Positions 1 to 6,158 of a DNA stretch of 6,158 bases are shown in pieces; the stretch's first letter is position 1; every line of letters begins with the position of its first letter. The notes under the pieces were generated by a model. That model was not told where the DNA came from, ran no database searches, and was given only the letters and a program-made list of their open reading frames with translations. Made by a program: the position numbers and the translations under genes. The DNA is taken from NCBI GenBank assembly GCA_937124495.1, contig CAKZKZ010000519.1, positions 1-6,158 of the forward strand, in the 5' to 3' direction. Origin of the DNA: an uncultured Dokdonia sp. (GTDB lineage Bacteria; Bacteroidota; Bacteroidia; Flavobacteriales; Flavobacteriaceae).

Positions 1-758
1 TGATTGCTAGAGATATGGCAAAAAGAGCAGATGCGCAATTGCCAAAATTCTTTAAAACATTGCCTCGAAACCCTTATGGAGTTGCACCTGTGCCAGATGC
101 AATTGCTCCAAAATATACTTCAGGACGTTATGTAGGTACTTCAACAAACAGTACAAATCCAGGTTATTATTGGGTAAATACTTACGATTTGCTAAGTAGA
201 CCTTTGTATACTTTACCAGCATTAACTGTACATGAAGCAGTTCCTGGTCATCATTTACAAGGAAGTTTAAATAACGAATTAGGAGATTCAATTCCACAAT
301 TTAGAAAAAATTTATACTTATCTGCTTATGGAGAAGGTTGGGGTTTATATTCTGAATTTTTAGCAGATGAAATGAATATGTACACCACTCCTTATGAGCA
401 ATTTGGCAAATATACTTACGAAATGTGGAGAGCTTGTAGATTGGTTGTAGATACAGGAATTCACGCAAAAGGCTGGACAAGACAACAAGTTGTAGATTAT
501 ATGTCAGAAAACACAGCACTTTCTTTACACGAAATTAATACAGAAACAGACAGATATATCTCTTGGCCAGGGCAAGCATTGTCTTATAAAATTGGTGAGT
601 TAAAAATTCGTGAAATGCGTAAAAAAGCAGAAGCTGATTTAGGTGATAAATTTAATATTAGAGAATTTCATGAAGTAATTTTAGGAGAAGGAACAGTTAC
701 TTTATCAATCTTAGAAAAAAGGATACTAAATTATATTGATAGCAAAAAGAATGAGTAG
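1..758 (+). CDS. DUF885 family zinc metallopeptidase, 3' end (5' truncated by window)
   Basis: The reading frame is open from the left edge (first whole codon at base 3), so the ATG at 15 is internal and the true start lies outside. About 251 C-terminal residues are visible; from memory the family is usually near 550-600 residues, so over half is missing. A zinc-binding HExxPGHH motif lies at 231-254 and YGEGWGLYSE follows at 327-356, whose first Glu (333-335) is the likely third zinc ligand. The ETDRYISWPGQALSYKIG segment (543-599) and an ILEGEGTV-like end (ILGEGTVTLSILEKRI) are typical of DUF885. Members are presumed peptidases, often exported, but the signal region is not visible and the substrate is unknown. 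It overlaps the next gene by 8 bases, suggesting co-transcription and a role in feeding imino acids from peptides to it (inference). Its GC content, about 34% by hand count, is well below that of the next gene. Confidence 0.9.
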   Translation, partial: IARDMAKRADAQLPKFFKTLPRNPYGVAPVPDAIAPKYTSGRYVGTSTNSTNPGYYWVNTYDLLSRPLYTLPALTVHEAVPGHHLQGSLNNELGDSIPQFRKNLYLSAYGEGWGLYSEFLADEMNMYTTPYEQFGKYTYEMWRACRLVVDTGIHAKGWTRQQVVDYMSENTALSLHEINTETDRYISWPGQALSYKIGELKIREMRKKAEADLGDKFNIREFHEVILGEGTVTLSILEKRILNYIDSKKNE

Positions 759-1758
759 AAAAACGTTTTTTTGTGTGGATGCACATACGTGCGGAAACCC
801 AGTAAGAGTTGTTGCAGGCGGTGGACCAAATTTGGTTGGAAATACCATGAGCGAAAAGCGTCAGCATTTTTTAAAAGAATACGATTGGATTCGTAAAGGG
901 TTGATGTTTGAACCACGCGGGCACGATATGATGAGTGGAAGTATTTTATATCCACCTCATGACCCAGAGAATGATATGGGCGTACTATTTATTGAAACTT
1001 CAGGATGTCTCCCTATGTGTGGTCATGGTACAATTGGTACGATCACCATAGCGATAGAGGAAGGGTTAATAACACCAAAAACACCTGGAAAAGTACGTAT
1101 GGAAGCTCCTGCGGGATTAGTAGAAATCGATTACCAACAAACAGGGGATAAAGTAGATTGGGTAAAGCTGACCAATGTTGCTTCTTATTTAGCCGCTGAA
1201 AATCTCACCATCGATTGTCCAGAACTGGGAGAAATCACCTTTGATGTCGCCTATGGAGGTAATTACTATGCGATTGTAGACCCACAAAAAAACTTCTCTG
1301 GAGTGCATGATTTTACAGCAAGTCAGATGATACAGTATAGCCAAGTCGTAAGAGAACGTATCAATGCCAAATATACGAATCAATTTATCCATCCAGAAAA
1401 TGAAACCATACGAGATGTGACTCATATGTTATGGACAGGAAATCCTATAGATCCAAAATCGTCTGGTAGAAATGCGGTGTTTTATGGAGATAAAGCGATT
1501 GATCGTAGTCCATGTGGTACAGGAACATCAGCACGATTGGCACAATTATATAGTAAAGGAAAATTACAGATAGGAGAGGCATTTATTCATGAGAGTTTTA
1601 TAGGATCTACCTTTGTAGGTCGTGTAGAAAAAGAAGTGACTATTGGAGATCATAAAGCCATTATTCCAAGTATTCAAGGATGGGCACGTCGGTATGGTCA
1701 TAACACCATTACAATAGATGAAGACGATCCATATGCGTTTGGGTTTTCTGTAATATAA
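751..1758 (+). CDS. lhpA: 4-hydroxyproline 2-epimerase (proline racemase family)
   Basis: This 335-residue cytosolic enzyme should interconvert trans-4-hydroxy-L-proline and cis-4-hydroxy-D-proline by two-base, cofactor-free chemistry. Both catalytic cysteines are present: Cys90 in MCGHGTIG and Cys255 in DRSPCGTGTS. That argues against trans-3-hydroxyproline dehydratase, which has Thr at the second site. The N-terminal DAHTCGNPVR (residues 10-19) and the end, GHNTITIDEDDPYAFGF, are family hallmarks. MCGHG followed by TIG, rather than MCGHN, fits hydroxyproline epimerases better than proline racemases (from memory). Length is normal and the gene looks intact. I chose the ATG at 751; an in-frame TTG at 736 would add five unconserved residues. 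The start overlaps the upstream peptidase stop (ATGAGTAG), so translational coupling is likely. The D-amino acid dehydrogenase downstream supports the hydroxyproline assignment; proline racemase remains the main alternative. The symbol is borrowed from Pseudomonas by function. Confidence 0.88.
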   Translation: MSRKTFFCVDAHTCGNPVRVVAGGGPNLVGNTMSEKRQHFLKEYDWIRKGLMFEPRGHDMMSGSILYPPHDPENDMGVLFIETSGCLPMCGHGTIGTITIAIEEGLITPKTPGKVRMEAPAGLVEIDYQQTGDKVDWVKLTNVASYLAAENLTIDCPELGEITFDVAYGGNYYAIVDPQKNFSGVHDFTASQMIQYSQVVRERINAKYTNQFIHPENETIRDVTHMLWTGNPIDPKSSGRNAVFYGDKAIDRSPCGTGTSARLAQLYSKGKLQIGEAFIHESFIGSTFVGRVEKEVTIGDHKAIIPSIQGWARRYGHNTITIDEDDPYAFGFSVI

Positions 1759-1785
1759 AGTGCTACGCACGAACCAAGACTAAAA

Positions 1786-1835
1786 GGAGTCAAGAGTCAG
1801 GATACGTTTTGATTTTAATCGTGATTCTTGACTCC
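1786..1835. repeat. Inverted repeat, 14-bp arms, between epimerase and dehydrogenase genes
   Basis: The arm GGAGTCAAGAGTCA (1786-1799) is complementary to TGATTCTTGACTCC (1822-1835), with one G-T pair, across a 22-base loop. As RNA it would form a strong stem soon after the epimerase stop. No T-run follows, so it is not a standard intrinsic terminator; it may protect mRNA ends, attenuate, or be a dispersed intergenic repeat. The arm itself contains near-tandem heptamers (AGTCAAG, AGTCAGG). Confidence 0.75.
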
Positions 1836-1841
1836 ATTTCA

Positions 1842-1851
1842 TCTTGACTCC
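1842..1851. repeat. Second copy of TCTTGACTCC, alternative pairing partner
   Basis: TCTTGACTCC at 1842-1851 exactly repeats 1826-1835, 16 bases further on. It is also perfectly complementary to GGAGTCAAGA at 1786-1795. The 5' arm could therefore pair with either copy, giving two mutually exclusive hairpins upstream of the dehydrogenase start. Confidence 0.7.
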
Positions 1852-1852
1852 A

Positions 1853-1866
1853 GCGTCAAAAGACGC
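1853..1866 (+). promoter_or_regulatory. Small perfect hairpin in the dehydrogenase leader
   Basis: GCGTC (1853-1857), an AAAA loop, then GACGC (1862-1866) form a perfect 5-bp GC-rich hairpin that ends 16 bases before the dehydrogenase ATG. It lies directly after the longer inverted repeat in otherwise AT-rich DNA. A role in translation or mRNA stability is possible, but nothing in the sequence proves it. Confidence 0.4.
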
Positions 1867-1882
1867 AAAAAGATATAATAGA

Positions 1883-3130
1883 ATGAAGAAAGAAATCATC
1901 ATCATAGGCGGCGGAATTATAGGACTATCTTGTGCCTATTTCCTTCATAAATCAGGACATCAAGTCACAGTGATTGACCAATCCAAAATGGACGGTGGGG
2001 CCTCCTACATAAATGCAGGGTATTTAGCACCTAGTCATATGATTCCTTTGTCGGCACCAGGTGTCATGAAGCAAGGAATCAAATGGATGCTGGATAGCAA
2101 AAGTCCGTTATATATTAAACCCCGATTCAATGCTGATCTGATTAAATGGAGTTGGGCATTTAATAAATCATGTACGTCAAAACACGTTCAACGTGCGATT
2201 CCTGTGATGCGAGAAATTGCTGTGATGGGACGTGATCTATATGATCAAATCAAACAAGAAGAAGGATTTGATTTTCAACTAGAGAAAAAAGGGTTATTCA
2301 TGCTTTGCCAGACAGAGCAAACGCTTCATCATGAATTAGAATTGGTGGAAACTGCTCAAAAAGAAGGCCTGGTTGCTCGATCTATTTCAGTAGCAGAAGT
2401 ACAAAAAATGATGCCAGATGCTCCATTAGATATTGTGGGTGCTACGTATTTTGAGTGTGATCATCATACGACACCTGGCGAATTTATGAACGAACTTAAA
2501 ACCTATTTGGTGAATGCAGGTGTTGTGATTCGGCAGGAAGAAAAAGTGCTGGATTTAGGAGTGGAAAAAGGGAATATCACTTTCGTGAAAACGGATAAAG
2601 AACAACTCAAAGCAGATGAATATGTGCTTGCTGCGGGATCTTGGACAAGTATGCTTTCGCGAAAGCTAAATTTGAATCTTTTATTACAAGCAGGAAAAGG
2701 ATATCGAGTAGAGACAACGACTCCCACAGGAATTACGTATCCTTCTATTCTCGCCGAAGCTAAGATCGCTATTACGCCTATGAACGGATTCACACGTTTT
2801 GCAGGCACTATGGAAATAGCGGGAATTAATCATCGTATCAATGCACAACGCGTCGATGCGATTGCCGAAGGTGTAGAACGTTATTTTCCAGATGTAACCG
2901 TTACTAAAGCAGAAAAAGAAGCAGCTGCTAGTGGTCTTCGCCCTGTGTCTCCAGATGGAATGCCTTATATAGGTAAAAGTAAGAAATGTGAAAACTTGAC
3001 CATTGCCACAGGACATGCTATGATGGGATGGAGTCTAGGCCCGTCTACAGGAAAGTTAGTACAAGAACTCATCGATGGAGTCACACCGAGTATGGATATG
3101 GCCTTGTTTCATCCAGATAGGAGGTTTTAA
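1883..3130 (+). CDS. DadA-like FAD-dependent D-amino acid dehydrogenase, probable cis-4-hydroxy-D-proline dehydrogenase
   Basis: A 415-residue flavoenzyme of the DAO/DadA family. The N-terminus carries the Rossmann FAD motif GGGIIG (residues 9-14) after a beta strand of isoleucines, with Asp32 closing the ADP-binding unit. Near the C-terminus, SGLRPVSPDGMPYIG (350-364, with conserved Arg353) and GHAMMGWSLGPSTG (377-390) form the second FAD and substrate region, as in DadA. In the pathway it would oxidise cis-4-hydroxy-D-proline to 1-pyrroline-4-hydroxy-2-carboxylate, passing electrons to a membrane acceptor or oxygen. A general D-amino acid or D-proline dehydrogenase cannot be excluded; the epimerase 124 bases upstream is the main reason for the specific call. 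I chose the ATG at 1883, nine codons before the FAD motif. An in-frame TTG at 1844 would add 13 residues encoded partly by the repeat-rich spacer and is unlikely. No clear Shine-Dalgarno sequence is seen. The gene appears intact. Confidence 0.88.
   Translation: MKKEIIIIGGGIIGLSCAYFLHKSGHQVTVIDQSKMDGGASYINAGYLAPSHMIPLSAPGVMKQGIKWMLDSKSPLYIKPRFNADLIKWSWAFNKSCTSKHVQRAIPVMREIAVMGRDLYDQIKQEEGFDFQLEKKGLFMLCQTEQTLHHELELVETAQKEGLVARSISVAEVQKMMPDAPLDIVGATYFECDHHTTPGEFMNELKTYLVNAGVVIRQEEKVLDLGVEKGNITFVKTDKEQLKADEYVLAAGSWTSMLSRKLNLNLLLQAGKGYRVETTTPTGITYPSILAEAKIAITPMNGFTRFAGTMEIAGINHRINAQRVDAIAEGVERYFPDVTVTKAEKEAAASGLRPVSPDGMPYIGKSKKCENLTIATGHAMMGWSLGPSTGKLVQELIDGVTPSMDMALFHPDRRF
2653..2666. repeat. Perfect 14-base palindrome GCTTTCGCGAAAGC inside the dehydrogenase gene
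   Basis: GCTTTCGCGAAAGC is a perfect palindrome within the dehydrogenase coding region, where it encodes part of MLSRKL. Related, imperfect versions occur at 4219-4272 (half-sites split apart) and 5755-5773. The recurrence suggests a dispersed motif rather than coincidence, although its function is unknown. Confidence 0.6.
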
Positions 3131-3271
3131 TGTATAATGATATAATGAGGTAATGTGTTAGTAAAATAATGAATAGGAATACTTTTATAAATATATAATT
3201 TGGGTTAAAGTATTAGATTCAGTTAGACGTAATATTACCATTAAAAACTAACGTATAAATTTCATTAATCA
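3131..3271 (+). promoter_or_regulatory. AT-rich spacer with a weak promoter candidate for the ATP-grasp gene
   Basis: This 141-base spacer is very AT-rich and has no coding potential. TATAATTTG at 3194-3202 resembles the Bacteroidota -7 box TAnnTTTG, with three spacer bases instead of two, and would give a leader of about 60 bases. No good -33 element precedes it. A run of ATAATGA-like units lies at 3134-3155. No terminator for the dehydrogenase gene is seen, so read-through is possible. Confidence 0.3.
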
Positions 3272-4168
3272 ATGACAGATATTACGATTTTAACCTGTAA
3301 AAGATTTTTTCAACCAGAAGAGGGTACGCCTTATTTTGAAGAGGTTTTATTGGAAAGAAGGTTATTACAAGAAGCCCTAGAGAGACGAGGGTTAACAGTT
3401 AGTTGTGCCTATTGGGATGATCCTACGTATGATTGGTCACAAACAAAAGCAGTTGTTGTTAGAACCATCTGGGATTATTTTGAACGTTATGATGAATTCT
3501 CCACTTGGATAGATAGGGTAAAAGATCAAACGCAATTGATCAATCCAATATCATTGATCGATTGGAATATCGATAAGCATTACCTAGCCGATCTTGAGGC
3601 AAAAGGAGTGCGTATTGTTCCTACAGCCTATGTAGATACAGGTGCCTATCGCTCTATTGAGGAAGTTTGTAAAGAAAAAGAATGGACAGACGTCGTGATA
3701 AAGCCTGCCATTGCGGGAACTGCATTTCATACACATAAAGTCTTACAAGCAGAAAGGTCTTCTTTTGAACACCTTTTTGAAAATTTGGTAAGTGAACGAG
3801 ACATGCTTATACAGCCTTTTCAAGAAACGATTACCACACTAGGAGAAGCTTCCTTGATGGTATTCAATGGAAAGTATACACATGCCATTCTTAAAAAAGC
3901 AAAGGCCGGAGATTATCGAGTGCAAAGTAATTTTGGAGGAACAGTACACGATTATGTACCAACTCCTGAAGAGATCTCTTTTGCAGAGCATGTTTTTAAT
4001 ATGTGCGAGCCTATGCCTGCGTATGGTCGTGCTGATATTATTTGGGATACAGATGGAACTATTCTTCTTGGTGAATTGGAGATTATAGAACCAGAACTTT
4101 GGGTACGTAACCATCCAATAGCTGCTGAAGATTTTGCAGATGGGGTTTTGCAGTATATAAAAGAGTAA
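3272..4168 (+). CDS. Stand-alone ATP-grasp ligase, substrate unknown
   Basis: A 298-residue cytosolic protein with an ATP-grasp fold of the RimK/glutathione synthetase type; it should join a carboxylate to an amine or thiol through an acyl phosphate. Visible signatures are VVVRTIWDYFERYDEF (61-76), LINPISLIDWNIDKHYL (89-105, the pre-ATP-grasp boundary), VVIKPAIAG (141-149, Lys144 probably contacting ATP), GEASLMVFNGKY (191-202), GDYRVQSNFGGT (213-224, the substrate and phosphate loop), and RADIIWDTDG with GELEIIEPELW (253-277), where Asp255, Glu268/Glu270 and Glu273 are candidate Mg2+ ligands. The ELEIIEPEL ending resembles proteins related to the D-cycloserine enzyme DcsG, from memory, but no cycloserine genes are nearby. 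It is full length. The ATG at 3272 is the first codon of the frame with a good context. It is separated from both neighbours by long spacers and is probably its own transcription unit. Confidence 0.85.
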   Translation: MTDITILTCKRFFQPEEGTPYFEEVLLERRLLQEALERRGLTVSCAYWDDPTYDWSQTKAVVVRTIWDYFERYDEFSTWIDRVKDQTQLINPISLIDWNIDKHYLADLEAKGVRIVPTAYVDTGAYRSIEEVCKEKEWTDVVIKPAIAGTAFHTHKVLQAERSSFEHLFENLVSERDMLIQPFQETITTLGEASLMVFNGKYTHAILKKAKAGDYRVQSNFGGTVHDYVPTPEEISFAEHVFNMCEPMPAYGRADIIWDTDGTILLGELEIIEPELWVRNHPIAAEDFADGVLQYIKE

Positions 4169-4214
4169 GTTTTATTTGTAATAGTAAGATAATTAGGTTT
4201 TTGTGAGTGTTTTT

Positions 4215-4273
4215 GTTTATGCTTTCGCACTTCGTAAAGCTCAGTGTAAACTTCACTTACGTGAAAGCGTAAC
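4215..4273. repeat. Large imperfect hairpin downstream of the ATP-grasp gene
   Basis: GTTTATGCTTTCGC (4215-4228) pairs with GTGAAAGCGTAAC (4261-4273), leaving one bulged T and including G-T pairs. The intervening sequence can form a small inner stem, AGTG (4243-4246) with CACT (4254-4257). No T-run follows on either strand, so it is not a typical terminator, although its place 47 bases after the stop would suit a 3' mRNA structure. The arms look like the two halves of the GCTTTCGCGAAAGC palindrome moved apart. Confidence 0.6.
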
Positions 4274-4366
4274 ATTTCTTAAAACGATTCAACGAGTTTA
4301 AAATACCATTCGTCTACAGTTCCTGATTGCCTAACGAATTTTAAAAAATACCCTGTTTCTTCCCGC

Positions 4367-4374
4367 TACATTTG
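4367..4374 (+). promoter_or_regulatory. Bacteroidota -7 promoter box (TAnnTTTG) for the secreted protein gene
   Basis: TACATTTG at 4367-4374 matches the Bacteroidota -7 consensus TAnnTTTG exactly. Transcription would start near 4380, giving a leader of roughly 15 bases before the ATG at 4396. The -33 region (about 4338-4346) is only T/A-rich and lacks a clear TTG, so the assignment rests on the -7 box and its position. Confidence 0.5.
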
Positions 4375-4395
4375 GCCTATATAAAGACATAAGCC

Positions 4396-6158
4396 ATGAA
4401 GAAATTATTACTTTTTACCATTGCATTGATCACAATGACACTACAAGGTCAAGACATTCCTTTTAATTGTGATTATAGTGCCTATTTATTTCAATACAAT
4501 GATGTATATGCCATTGATCTAGCATCTGGAAGCTCTTATTTAGTAGCAGAAGATGTGACAGAAGGAAATATTAACGCTACAGGGTATAATCCAGCAGATG
4601 GTTATATCTGGGGATCACTAACATCACCATCAAAAACAATTGTACGTATTGGGAAAAACTTTACGACCACATCTTTTTATATAGATGAATTACCTAATGG
4701 AAATAGATACATAGGAGATGTAAGTTCGGATGGGGTCTATTATTTAAAATCAGGAGGCAGTACCTATTATAAAATAGATGTGCAACCCGAATCCGCAAAC
4801 TACGGAGGCTATATGTCTACCGAAAGCTTATCTCAAGGCTTGAGTATTCATGATTGGGCATTTAATGCAGCAGACGGCTATTTATATGCTGTAGAAAAAA
4901 ATACAAATGTATTATACCGTATTGACCCTTCAAATGGGGTGGTGCAATCTCTTGGAGAGGTGCCTATCTTATCTGGTCTTAATTATACATATGGTGCTGT
5001 TTATTTTGATCTTTCAGGACGTTTTTATGTATCTGCAAATCAAACAGGGACGGTCTATGTAATTCAAAGTGTACAAGATCTTGATGGTACAAACGCAATG
5101 GACTCTAACTTATTTGCTTTTGGGCCTTCTAGTGCTAGTAATGATGGGGCACGTTGTCCTACAGCACCAGTGCTTCAAGAAATATGTGATAATGGAATTG
5201 ATGATGATGGCGACGGATTGATAGATTGTGAAGATCCTTCTTGTTCTGGATACGGTGAATGTGAAGTGATTGAAGCGCCTACTACTAGTGCTAATAATGG
5301 AGGGTTAGAGAGTAATAATAGACTTTCTGATGCGATTAATAAACGTACGTACAATCGTGCTAAAACAAGTTATAAATTCAATAGAGCAACTGCAGAGCGT
5401 GTAGAGAAAACGGCTTTGTATGGGCAAAGAAATAATGATGCAGCTATTCAATTGGAAGATTTTATACCCCTTGAAGTTATCTCAGAAGAGTATGTGGTAG
5501 AATCTACTCCAGAAGACCTTATAAACATTACAAACGCTACTGAGATTTATTCGGTAGATTATATAAAAGAAGAAAAGTCGGTAGCGTCTATTCTAGCCTT
5601 AAAAACAGAAGATGGGGTATACGAGCATACCAAGTACATCTGTGACCGTTTGTTGGGTGCCGAGCTTATCTCTGTATCTACGATAGATATTAACGAACAA
5701 CCTTTTATAAAGTCATTGATAAAAAATGTAGATGGGACATTAGAATTTGTGTTACGCCTTTCGGCGAAAGTCGTTACGAATGATACTGAATTTGCTATAG
5801 AGAGTCATTGGAACTTAGATCAATATGAAAGCAACGTGAGTTTTTACAACTTCCAGATTTGGTCAAACTCTATAGATGATTTATACCTACTAGGAGAAGA
5901 ATTATTGAATTTATTAAATATTGAGAAACCAATTTCAACATACAATAACTCAGCTCCTCCTGCGGTATTTGTAAGAAAAGGAGCGTATGTAGATGGAGGG
6001 TTAGATTTACAAATTATAAATACGAATGTAACGCAAGAAGTCACTTTTGACGCAGGTATTCGTGTAACAGAAACAAGTGATGTAACTACGATGACGTCTA
6101 CGATTGATTTACAAGGAAATTATATTACAGATATTACAATAGATACAGGAAACTTATT
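4396..6158 (+). CDS. Secreted propeller-like protein with Asp-rich motif, 3' truncated by window
   Basis: The frame runs open from the ATG at 4396 to the window edge (587 whole codons, no stop). Residues 1-19 form a signal peptide (MKK, hydrophobic core, GQ before Asp20), so the protein is exported. Residues about 22-255 look like a beta-propeller of the DUF6923 type: strand repeats such as VYAIDLASG (37-45) and LYRIDPSNG (173-181), and paired YNPADGYIWG (64-73) and FNAADGYLYA (156-165). Residues 262-289 hold EICDNGIDDDGDGLIDCEDP, a calcium-binding-type (thrombospondin type 3/MopE-like) motif with Cys264, Cys278, Cys283 and Cys289. A basic, Asn-rich linker (300-350) leads to about 240 residues of mixed strands that I can link only to similar flavobacterial proteins from memory. 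Such proteins usually end in a type IX secretion sorting domain, which would lie beyond the window. The role is unknown; surface adhesion is one guess. No relation to the hydroxyproline genes is apparent. Confidence 0.85.
   Translation, partial: MKKLLLFTIALITMTLQGQDIPFNCDYSAYLFQYNDVYAIDLASGSSYLVAEDVTEGNINATGYNPADGYIWGSLTSPSKTIVRIGKNFTTTSFYIDELPNGNRYIGDVSSDGVYYLKSGGSTYYKIDVQPESANYGGYMSTESLSQGLSIHDWAFNAADGYLYAVEKNTNVLYRIDPSNGVVQSLGEVPILSGLNYTYGAVYFDLSGRFYVSANQTGTVYVIQSVQDLDGTNAMDSNLFAFGPSSASNDGARCPTAPVLQEICDNGIDDDGDGLIDCEDPSCSGYGECEVIEAPTTSANNGGLESNNRLSDAINKRTYNRAKTSYKFNRATAERVEKTALYGQRNNDAAIQLEDFIPLEVISEEYVVESTPEDLINITNATEIYSVDYIKEEKSVASILALKTEDGVYEHTKYICDRLLGAELISVSTIDINEQPFIKSLIKNVDGTLEFVLRLSAKVVTNDTEFAIESHWNLDQYESNVSFYNFQIWSNSIDDLYLLGEELLNLLNIEKPISTYNNSAPPAVFVRKGAYVDGGLDLQIINTNVTQEVTFDAGIRVTETSDVTTMTSTIDLQGNYITDITIDTGNL
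5755..5773. repeat. Variant of the GCTTTCGCGAAAGC palindrome inside the secreted protein gene
   Basis: CTTTC (5758-5762), GGC, then GAAAG (5766-5770) form an inverted repeat within CGCCTTTCGGCGAAAGTCG, which reads like the 14-base palindrome at 2653-2666 with extra bases. It encodes RLSAKVV in the exported protein. The similarity is clear by eye but could be partly chance in a sequence of this length. Confidence 0.45.

Noticed and set aside
736..750. TTG start at 736 for the epimerase, giving five extra residues
   Set aside because: The ATG at 751 places the conserved DAHTCGNPVR at the usual distance from the N-terminus and overlaps the upstream stop in a typical coupling arrangement.
1800..1815. 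TACGTTTTG (1803-1811) as a -7 promoter box for the dehydrogenase
   Set aside because: It has one extra T compared with TAnnTTTG, no -33 element, and lies in the hairpin loop; too weak to list.
1786..1840. Intrinsic terminator after the epimerase gene
   Set aside because: The stem is strong but the following bases (ATTTCATCTT) contain no T-run, and the loop is long at 22 bases.
1844..1882. TTG start at 1844 for the dehydrogenase, giving 13 extra residues
   Set aside because: The extra codons fall in the inverted-repeat spacer, and the ATG at 1883 puts the FAD motif at the expected position.
2503..3016. Overlapping minus-strand open frames of 101 and 110 codons
   Set aside because: They lie opposite the well-supported dehydrogenase gene, and their translations show no recognisable motif.
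3222..3252. GTTAG and CTAAC inverted repeat upstream of the ATP-grasp gene
   Set aside because: The arms are only 5 bp with a 21-base loop in AT-rich DNA, which is expected by chance.
1..6158. tRNA, rRNA, CRISPR array, insertion sequence or phage genes
   Set aside because: No cloverleaf-like sequences, regularly spaced repeats, transposase motifs or phage proteins were seen on either strand.

Overview
The window looks like chromosomal DNA from a member of the Bacteroidota, most likely a flavobacterium (Flavobacteriaceae). The grounds are the low GC content, start codons preceded by A-rich leaders instead of clear Shine-Dalgarno sequences, a perfect match to the Bacteroidota -7 promoter box (TAnnTTTG), and a large secreted protein of a kind typical of flavobacteria. 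All five protein-coding genes lie on the + strand. Both end genes are cut by the window edges.

Left part (1-3130): the 3' end of a DUF885 zinc metallopeptidase gene overlaps by 8 bases a proline racemase-family gene that reads as a 4-hydroxyproline 2-epimerase. After a 124-base gap rich in inverted repeats comes a DadA-like FAD-dependent D-amino acid dehydrogenase. Epimerase plus D-amino acid dehydrogenase is the classical first half of trans-4-hydroxy-L-proline catabolism: L-Hyp to cis-4-hydroxy-D-proline, then oxidation to the pyrroline. The peptidase may release such imino acids from peptides, but that is inference. The later enzymes (pyrroline deaminase, 2-oxoglutarate semialdehyde dehydrogenase) are not in the window.

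Middle (3131-4395): a stand-alone ATP-grasp ligase of unknown substrate sits between two AT-rich spacers. The downstream spacer holds a large imperfect hairpin and a good promoter candidate.

Right part (4396-6158): the 5' 587 codons of a secreted protein with a signal peptide, a beta-propeller-like (DUF6923-type) region, an Asp-rich calcium-binding-type motif bounded by cysteines, and about 300 residues of a region without an assigned function. It is probably a type IX secretion substrate, but the C-terminus is outside the window.

No RNA gene, CRISPR array, insertion sequence or convincing intrinsic terminator was seen. The most unusual non-coding signals are a palindrome, GCTTTCGCGAAAGC, that recurs in variant forms in coding and non-coding DNA, and a set of competing inverted repeats just upstream of the dehydrogenase gene. 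I did not find a clearly new multi-gene system.
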